From: DASUPK01 sp963843085
Lineage (GTDB): Bacteria > Actinomycetota > Thermoleophilia > Solirubrobacterales > 70-9
DNA length: 64,000 nt
Reading direction: 5' to 3'
Assembly: GCA_963843085.1 (NCBI GenBank)
Contig: CAWJJG010000011.1
Span: 310,001-374,000, forward strand
This document shows positions 59,705-64,000 of the stretch, one piece after another. Numbering within the stretch: position 1 is the first letter of the stretch; the number at the start of each line of letters is the position of its first letter. Below the pieces are notes generated by a model. It saw only the letters and a program-made list of their open reading frames with translations. It was not told the origin of the DNA and made no database searches. The translations under genes were made by a program, and so were the position numbers.

Positions 59705-60124
59705 CTACTTGGTCGCCGGAGTGAAGACCGGTGTCGAGAAGCCCGCCTTGCAGACGTACTTCCCGGCGGTCTCCTTCAGGGCCTTGACGCGGACCGAGTC
59801 CGTTCCGGCCGACAGGCCATTCGGCAGCTGGCCCGAGACCGAGTAGTTCCCGTTCGAATCCGTGCTCGAGCCGTCCAGCGTCGCGATCACCGTTCCGGTC
59901 GAATCGAGCAACTGGAGCCGAACCGCGCGGGAGATCCGGCACGCCTTGACGGTGTTGAGCGCGCCCTTCACCGTCACCTTGCCGCTGCTGTTGAACTTCG
60001 GACTGCCACTGAAGTAGATGACGGTCGTCTTCTTCTTCTTCTTGCTGGCCAGCGCACCCGCGCTGAACAGGCCCAGCCCCAGCAGTGCGACTGCCAGCAC
60101 CGCGATCAATTTTCCCGCCCTCAT
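59705..60124 (-). CDS. Small secreted two-cysteine beta-sandwich protein (copy A)
   Basis: 139 aa from ATG 60122-60124, preceded by a strong GGAGGAGGAG. Signal peptide ends ALA, then KKKKK and a beta-rich domain: VTVKGALNTVKACRISRAVRLQLLD, NGNYSVSGQLPNG, and a closing YVCKAGFS. One Cys in the middle and one near the end should pair. Shares this plan with the genes at 60178 and 62153. Function unknown, possibly an Ig- or transthyretin-like fold. Confidence 0.68.
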   Translation of the reverse strand: MRAGKLIAVLAVALLGLGLFSAGALASKKKKKTTVIYFSGSPKFNSSGKVTVKGALNTVKACRISRAVRLQLLDSTGTVIATLDGSSTDSNGNYSVSGQLPNGLSAGTDSVRVKALKETAGKYVCKAGFSTPVFTPATK

Positions 60125-60177
60125 CTCTCTCCTCCTCCGGTTGGTGGGAGGATCCAGCCTACGCCCTGGCCGACCGT

Positions 60178-60618
60178 CTAGACAGAGTTGGCGGAGAAGG
60201 CCGCCGAGACGCCGCGCTTGCATACGTACGCCTTGCCCTTGATCTTCACCTTCCGCTCGGCGGCGATCGCGAGGAACTCGTCCGTCGGCTTGATCTTGGT
60301 GGAGCTGATGCCCGTGATCGTCACGTGCCCCTTGTCTCCTCCGCCCCGGCTGGTCGCTCGCCCGATCGGGGGACCGGAGAGGGCGCCGTTGGCGGAGCGG
60401 TAGAGGAGAACGGTGCGCTGGCGCTCGCAGCGGGCGAACGACGAGTCGAGCTGGGCGTTCACCTGCAGCTGCTTCTGCTTGGAGCCCTTGACGATCTGGG
60501 CGCTGGTGGCGTTGACGATCACCGAGACCCGCTTCGTCTTGGGGCCCGCAAGCGCCGTCGCCGCCAGGATCGCGCAAAGCAGTCCGGTTGCGGCGAGTGA
60601 GACGGCCTTGATCCGCAT
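60178..60618 (-). CDS. Small secreted two-cysteine beta-sandwich protein (copy B)
   Basis: 146 aa. Signal helix AVSLAATGLLCAILAATALAG. Domain plan as copy A: VNAQLDSSFARCERQRTVLLY then KGHVTITGI, and a closing KAYVCKRGVSAAFS. Its start (60618) directly follows the stop of infA (60619) on the same strand, so the two may be cotranscribed. Confidence 0.68.
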   Translation of the reverse strand: MRIKAVSLAATGLLCAILAATALAGPKTKRVSVIVNATSAQIVKGSKQKQLQVNAQLDSSFARCERQRTVLLYRSANGALSGPPIGRATSRGGGDKGHVTITGISSTKIKPTDEFLAIAAERKVKIKGKAYVCKRGVSAAFSANSV

Positions 60619-60837
60619 CTACTTGTACCGGTAGGTGATGCGGCCGCGGTCGAGGTCGTACGGCGAGAGCTCGATCTTCACCCGGTCCCCGGGGAGGATC
60701 CGGATGTAGTGGCGCCGCATCTTGCCCGAGATGTGGCCGAGGACCTCGTGGTCGTTGTCCAACTTGACGCGAAACATGGTGTTGGGCAGCGCCTCCGTGA
60801 TCTCGCCCTCCATCTCGATCTTCTCTTCCTTCGCCAT
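60619..60837 (-). CDS. infA: Translation initiation factor IF-1
   Basis: 72 aa from ATG 60835-60837. S1/OB fold with EEKIEMEGEITEALPNTMFR, GHISGKMRRHYIRILPGDRV and the closing SPYDLDRGRITYRYK, all family landmarks. It binds the 30S A site at initiation. The gene stands between enoyl-CoA hydratase and a secreted-protein gene rather than with rpmJ-rpsM; either the genome carries a second infA or the gene has moved. Confidence 0.95.
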   Translation of the reverse strand: MAKEEKIEMEGEITEALPNTMFRVKLDNDHEVLGHISGKMRRHYIRILPGDRVKIELSPYDLDRGRITYRYK

Positions 60838-60865
60838 ATGCGACCGGGCAGGGTAGCGCCTGGGG

Positions 60866-61657
60866 CTACTTACCCTCGAACGTGGCGTTGCCGGGGCCAT
60901 CCTTCAGGAAGCTCGCCACCGCGTTCTGCAGGTCCTCCGAGGCGAACAGGTCCGCGAACACTCCCGGGGTGACCTCATCCGCCCCGTTCACCCCGCCCTC
61001 GCGATGGCCGCGGATGATCTTCTTCGTGGCACCGTGGGCGACGGTGGGGCCGTCGGCCAGCCGGTGGGCGAACTTCATGCCCTTCTCGAGGAGCTGGTCA
61101 TCCGGCACGACGCGGTTGACGACGTTCCAGCGCTCGAGCGTCGCGGCGTCGTAGAGGCCGCCGCTCATCACGAACTCGGCGGCCCGCGCGGGGCCCGCCC
61201 GCTCGGCCAGGCGTTGCGTGCCACCGGCGCCGGGCGTCAGGCCGACGACGGCCTCGACCAGGCCGAAACGGGCCGATTCGGTGGCCCAGAGCATGTCGCA
61301 GCCCAGCGAGATCTCGAGGCCGGCCGTCAGGCAGAGGCCGTGGACCAGGGCGATGGTCGGGATCGGCAGTTCCTCGAGTCGGCGAACCACCGGGATCAGG
61401 GAGCCGAACGCGTCCGAGGCGGCTCCCTCGTCGACCACGCGCTGGAAGCTGTGCACGTCCACGCCCCCCGTGAAGATGTCGCCCTCGGCGCGCCAGACCA
61501 GGCAGCGCGCATCCGAGCCCTCGACCTCCTCGATGCAGGAGATCAGCGCCCCCCAGGCGTCGTCGCCGAACAGGTTGAGCGGCGGGTTCGAGAGCACCAT
61601 CGACGCGACGTTGCCGTCGCGCTCGAGCCTGATCGGTTGGGTCGTCGTCTCAGCCAT
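60866..61657 (-). CDS. Enoyl-CoA hydratase/isomerase family protein
   Basis: 263 aa, crotonase fold. ASMVLSNPPLNLFGD at the N-terminus, an oxyanion-hole segment GGVDVHSFQ, PTIALVHGLCLTAGLEISLGCDM, and GLVEAVVGLTPGAGGTQRL. The segment around the second catalytic Glu (EAVVGLTPGAGG) is present, the first (AGLEISL) also. Hydration of enoyl-CoA is probable. The 5' end overlaps the HIT gene by 8 nt. Confidence 0.87.
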   Translation of the reverse strand: MAETTTQPIRLERDGNVASMVLSNPPLNLFGDDAWGALISCIEEVEGSDARCLVWRAEGDIFTGGVDVHSFQRVVDEGAASDAFGSLIPVVRRLEELPIPTIALVHGLCLTAGLEISLGCDMLWATESARFGLVEAVVGLTPGAGGTQRLAERAGPARAAEFVMSGGLYDAATLERWNVVNRVVPDDQLLEKGMKFAHRLADGPTVAHGATKKIIRGHREGGVNGADEVTPGVFADLFASEDLQNAVASFLKDGPGNATFEGK

Positions 61658-62066
61658 CGTCTCCTCGCAGTTGGTTGGCGATCGTCGCGATCTCGTTCGA
61701 ATCCCCGGGCTCGGGGATCCAGGGCAGTTTCAGCGGATCATCGTCATATCGGGGCACGACGTGGATATGGAAGTGGAAGACGGTCTGCCAGGCCGCCGCT
61801 CCGCACGCGTTGATCAGGTTGATCCCATCGGCGCCGAGCGCGTCCTTCATCCGCCTCGCCAGGCGCTGCGCGGACAGGACGGACGCGGACAGGTCCTCCG
61901 GGCAGATTTCGAGCAGGTCGGCGGAGTGAGCCTTGGGGACCACGAGGGCGTGACCCGCCGTGGCGGGATTGATGTCCATGAAGGCCACGGTGCGCTCGTC
62001 GGACTCGATCGTCTCGCTCGGGATCGACCCGGCGACTATCCCGCAGAACAGGCAGTCATCGGCCAT
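61650..62066 (-). CDS. HIT family nucleotide hydrolase
   Basis: 138 aa. CLFCGIVAGSIPSETI with a zinc CxxC, INPATAGHALVVPKAHSADLL, and the histidine triad HFHIHVVPR (HxHxHxx). Hint-branch phosphoramidase or dinucleoside hydrolase. In one unit with the hydratase. Confidence 0.92.
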   Translation of the reverse strand: MADDCLFCGIVAGSIPSETIESDERTVAFMDINPATAGHALVVPKAHSADLLEICPEDLSASVLSAQRLARRMKDALGADGINLINACGAAAWQTVFHFHIHVVPRYDDDPLKLPWIPEPGDSNEIATIANQLRGDDG

Positions 62067-62094
62067 GCGGGCGCCAGGCTATCCCCAAAACACA

Positions 62095-62122
62095 CGAGTG
62101 GCTCGCCGAGGCGGGCCACTCG
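62095..62122. terminator. Terminator hairpin
   Basis: Outer arms CGAGTGGC/GCCACTCG enclose a nested CGCC-GA-GGCG. On the minus strand it is followed by TGTGTTTT, giving a U-rich tail. It lies 31 nt past the stop of the secreted protein gene at 62153, whose transcript it would end. Confidence 0.7.
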
Positions 62123-62152
62123 ATGACACTTGGATGCCGATTCGCTAGCTGT

Positions 62153-62641
62153 CTAGAGCGCTGCCGGCGCAATCGTCAGCGGCGCGCTGTCACCGGTGAT
62201 CGACAGACATTTGAAGGCACGACCCTTCTTGGTCTTCTTGCCCTTCTTCTTGCTCCCGACCTTTCGCGTCACCTGGTCGACGGTTGCCCGCAGGACGACG
62301 CTGGTCGTCGGGGGGTTGGTGTCGGTCGGCTTCGGCACGGTCGCCGCGTAGTTGCCGTTCGGGCGAGTGACCGCGGTCTCGGCGAGCGGCGTGACGGTCG
62401 TTCCGTTCACGTATCCGAAGTGCACGGTGCGACCCTTGCGGCAGCTGCTGTTCGCCGCCACGTTCCCGCTGACCGTCGTTGTCGTCACGGCGGCGTCTCC
62501 GGTCGTGAAGGTGCTCGGTGTGACGTTCACGCTGACCGCCCCACCAACATTCTTGGTGCTCTTCTTGCCCAGCGCACCCGGTGCGACGACCAAACCAACG
62601 GCCATCGCGCAGACGGCACAGGCAGCAATCAGCTTCTTCAT
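62153..62641 (-). CDS. Small secreted two-cysteine protein (copy C)
   Basis: 162 aa. Signal peptide AACAVCAMAVGLVVAPGALG. Domain plan like copies A and B: VSGNVAANSSCRKGRTVHFGY, RPNGNYAATVPKP, SVVLRATVD and a closing RAFKCLSI. A Lys/Gly-rich segment (KKKGKKTKKG) precedes the last Cys. Followed by a good hairpin terminator. Function unknown. Confidence 0.68.
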   Translation of the reverse strand: MKKLIAACAVCAMAVGLVVAPGALGKKSTKNVGGAVSVNVTPSTFTTGDAAVTTTTVSGNVAANSSCRKGRTVHFGYVNGTTVTPLAETAVTRPNGNYAATVPKPTDTNPPTTSVVLRATVDQVTRKVGSKKKGKKTKKGRAFKCLSITGDSAPLTIAPAAL

Positions 62642-62744
62642 TACAGGCGTTTCCCTTCCTAGCTATTCCTGATTCCACTTCTAAGAGCGGCGCGAACTGC
62701 CCGCAGGGGTACGGGTCGCCCTTCTCGGTCGCCGGCTCGCCCGG

Positions 62745-64000
62745 CTAGCGAAGCTGTCTGGCGCGCTCGAGCGCCTGCGCGCGGCCGCTGATCTCTCCCG
62801 CGAATGCCTCGGCGCGAAGCTCCTCGAGCAGGCGACCCATCTCGGGGCCGGGCGACAGTCCGAGCTCATCGGCGAGCTCGTCGCCGGTCAGCGGCGGCCG
62901 TGGCGACCCGTCGCGGTGCCAGGCGAGTGCCTCCCGCACCATCTCGCGAGCGAGGTCGAGGTGGGCCTCGACCATCTCCGGGCTGGCGAGCGGACCCTCA
63001 CCGCGGGCCGCGAGCCGGTCGGCGACCGTGAGGAGCGTGACGTCGGCAGCCACGGGCTCCGTCGCGACCAGGTAGTCGTAGATGGCCCGGCGCGACAGCG
63101 GCCGCTGGTGGATCAGGAATCCGAGCCGCAGGTGATGGAGCGCCAGGCCCTGGAGGTGCCCGCTGAGCGCGCGGCTGGTGCGCAGCCGCCGGCAAATCGT
63201 GGCGATGATCCGGCCCCCGACCTCGTCGTGCCCGATGAAGGTGACGTAGCCCGAGCCCTCGGAGCGGGTTTCGGGCTTGCCGAGGTCGTGGAAGAGCGCA
63301 CCGAAGCGGAGTGCGTCCCGGCGCGTGAGCTCGTCGGCGAGAGGCTCGTCGAGGAACCGCTGCACGGCCGGGGCGAGGTCTCCCGCGAAACCGGAGAGGT
63401 CCGCCTCGACGCCGAGCCATTCCTCGAGTACGGCGATCGTGTGGCCCAGCACGTCGAGGTGGTGGTTGGGGTTCTGGGCCACGCCGCGCAGCGCCTCGAG
63501 CTCCGGGAGCACCACGGGCAGCACGCCCAGGTCCTCCATCAGGCCCACTCCCGCGAGCGGGCGCGGGCCGGCGACGATCCCGCGAAGCTCGGCGAACTGG
63601 CGCTCCCCCGCCGGATCGGCGGCGCGAGCGGCGTTCCGTCGGGCCAGCTCGCTCGTCTTCTCCGCCGGGGAGAGGTCCAGCCCCGCGGCGAGCCGGCAGG
63701 CGCGGAGCAGGCGAAGCGGGTCGTCCTCGAAGGACGCCTCCGACGCCGCCCTCAGCGTCCGCGCCTCGGCGTCGGAGAAGCCGCCGGTCGGGTCGATCGG
63801 CTCCCCTCCGGCCAGCCGCAGGCCGATCGCGTTGATCGTGAAGTCGCGGGCGCGCAGGTCGCCCTCGATCGAATCAGCGCGCAGGGCGGACACGTCCACG
63901 TGCCACCCGTCGGTGGGCGCGACGGCACGCCAGGTCGCGAACTCCTCCGAGAGCGGAAAGGCCGTGCCGCCGGCCACCCGCGCGATCGCACGGGCGGCGT
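62745..64000 (-). CDS. cca: tRNA nucleotidyltransferase (CCA-adding)-family, N-terminus outside window
   Basis: The frame is open to the window edge (about 418 codons seen). Present are the class II nucleotidyltransferase parts GDLRARDFTINAIGLRL (RRDF-like motif), DPTGGFSDAEARTLR, FEDDPLRLLRACRLAAGL and an HD domain with HHLDVLGHTI and GALFHDLGKPETR. The GxxxR and DxD metal motif must lie beyond the edge. CCA-adding enzyme versus poly(A) polymerase cannot be settled from the visible part. Confidence 0.88.
   Translation of the reverse strand, partial: AARAIARVAGGTAFPLSEEFATWRAVAPTDGWHVDVSALRADSIEGDLRARDFTINAIGLRLAGGEPIDPTGGFSDAEARTLRAASEASFEDDPLRLLRACRLAAGLDLSPAEKTSELARRNAARAADPAGERQFAELRGIVAGPRPLAGVGLMEDLGVLPVVLPELEALRGVAQNPNHHLDVLGHTIAVLEEWLGVEADLSGFAGDLAPAVQRFLDEPLADELTRRDALRFGALFHDLGKPETRSEGSGYVTFIGHDEVGGRIIATICRRLRTSRALSGHLQGLALHHLRLGFLIHQRPLSRRAIYDYLVATEPVAADVTLLTVADRLAARGEGPLASPEMVEAHLDLAREMVREALAWHRDGSPRPPLTGDELADELGLSPGPEMGRLLEELRAEAFAGEISGRAQALERARQLR

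Noticed and set aside
1..64000. CRISPR array, rRNA operon or additional tRNA genes
   Set aside because: No regularly spaced repeats, no rRNA-like tracts and only one cloverleaf were seen on either strand by reading.

Overview
The window is a high-GC, gene-dense bacterial chromosome segment with frequent GTG/TTG starts and 1-8 nt gene overlaps. The gene content (two-cysteine and lysine-rich secreted proteins, an actinobacterial-type LexA box, a type A2 aa3 oxidase operon, acyl-CoA metabolism, polyketide-export-like ABC systems) fits Actinomycetota, most likely Thermoleophilia/Solirubrobacterales. That placement is inferred from content; there is no rRNA here to confirm it. TGA is an ordinary stop codon throughout.

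Layout. 1-3.4 kb: a partial secreted beta-helix protein diverging from a fatty-acid-hydroxylase-like protein, acetolactate decarboxylase and an epimerase. 3.4-4.1 kb: tRNA-Pro(TGG) and a decayed HTH gene. 4.1-11 kb: small-molecule enzymes (DUF1015, VOC, PduO-type adenosyltransferase, OsmC, SDR, Nudix, RibD-like reductase, sulfurtransferase) and small membrane proteins. 11-13.3 kb: a thiolase gene with two frameshifts, whose 3' end is followed by the stub of a serine recombinase, a secreted-protein cassette, and a second displaced copy of a thiolase 3' end. This looks like the relic of an integrated element. 13.3-20.1 kb: secreted/sortase-type proteins, then an aminotransferase, acyl-CoA dehydrogenase and hydroxyacyl-CoA dehydrogenase run, and a P450. 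20-35 kb: a large secreted M19-like hydrolase, thioredoxin reductase, a flippase-like protein, PAP2, a PAS-GGDEF-EAL regulator, a FAD/Fe-S 2-hydroxyacid dehydrogenase with a benzoylformate-decarboxylase-like enzyme, dinB with an SOS box, and an M1 peptidase.

35.3-50.3 kb is a respiratory region with two heme-copper-oxidase loci. The minus-strand operon ctaC-ctaD-(tandem USP-like)-ctaE (45.9-50.3 kb) has every expected metal ligand. The plus-strand operon (35.4-40.2 kb) pairs ctaA and ctaB with subunit I- and II-like proteins. These keep the oxidase fold but have lost all six heme/CuB histidines, the cross-link tyrosine, proton-channel residues, heme-propionate arginines and the CuA cysteines. 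Both reading frames are intact, so this looks like a maintained redox-dead 'pseudo-oxidase'; I know of no described counterpart, and it is the strongest candidate here for a new system. A di-heme lipoprotein cytochrome c, a CBS protein and a GGDEF/HD-GYP gene broken by one stop codon lie between the two loci.

50.3-64 kb: a glycosyltransferase, small lipoproteins and secreted proteins, an AtzG/AtzE-like amidase pair, an EamA transporter, a DrrA/B-like ABC exporter, a GH63-like hydrolase, three related small secreted proteins around infA, enoyl-CoA hydratase and HIT genes, and a tRNA nucleotidyltransferase cut by the window end.
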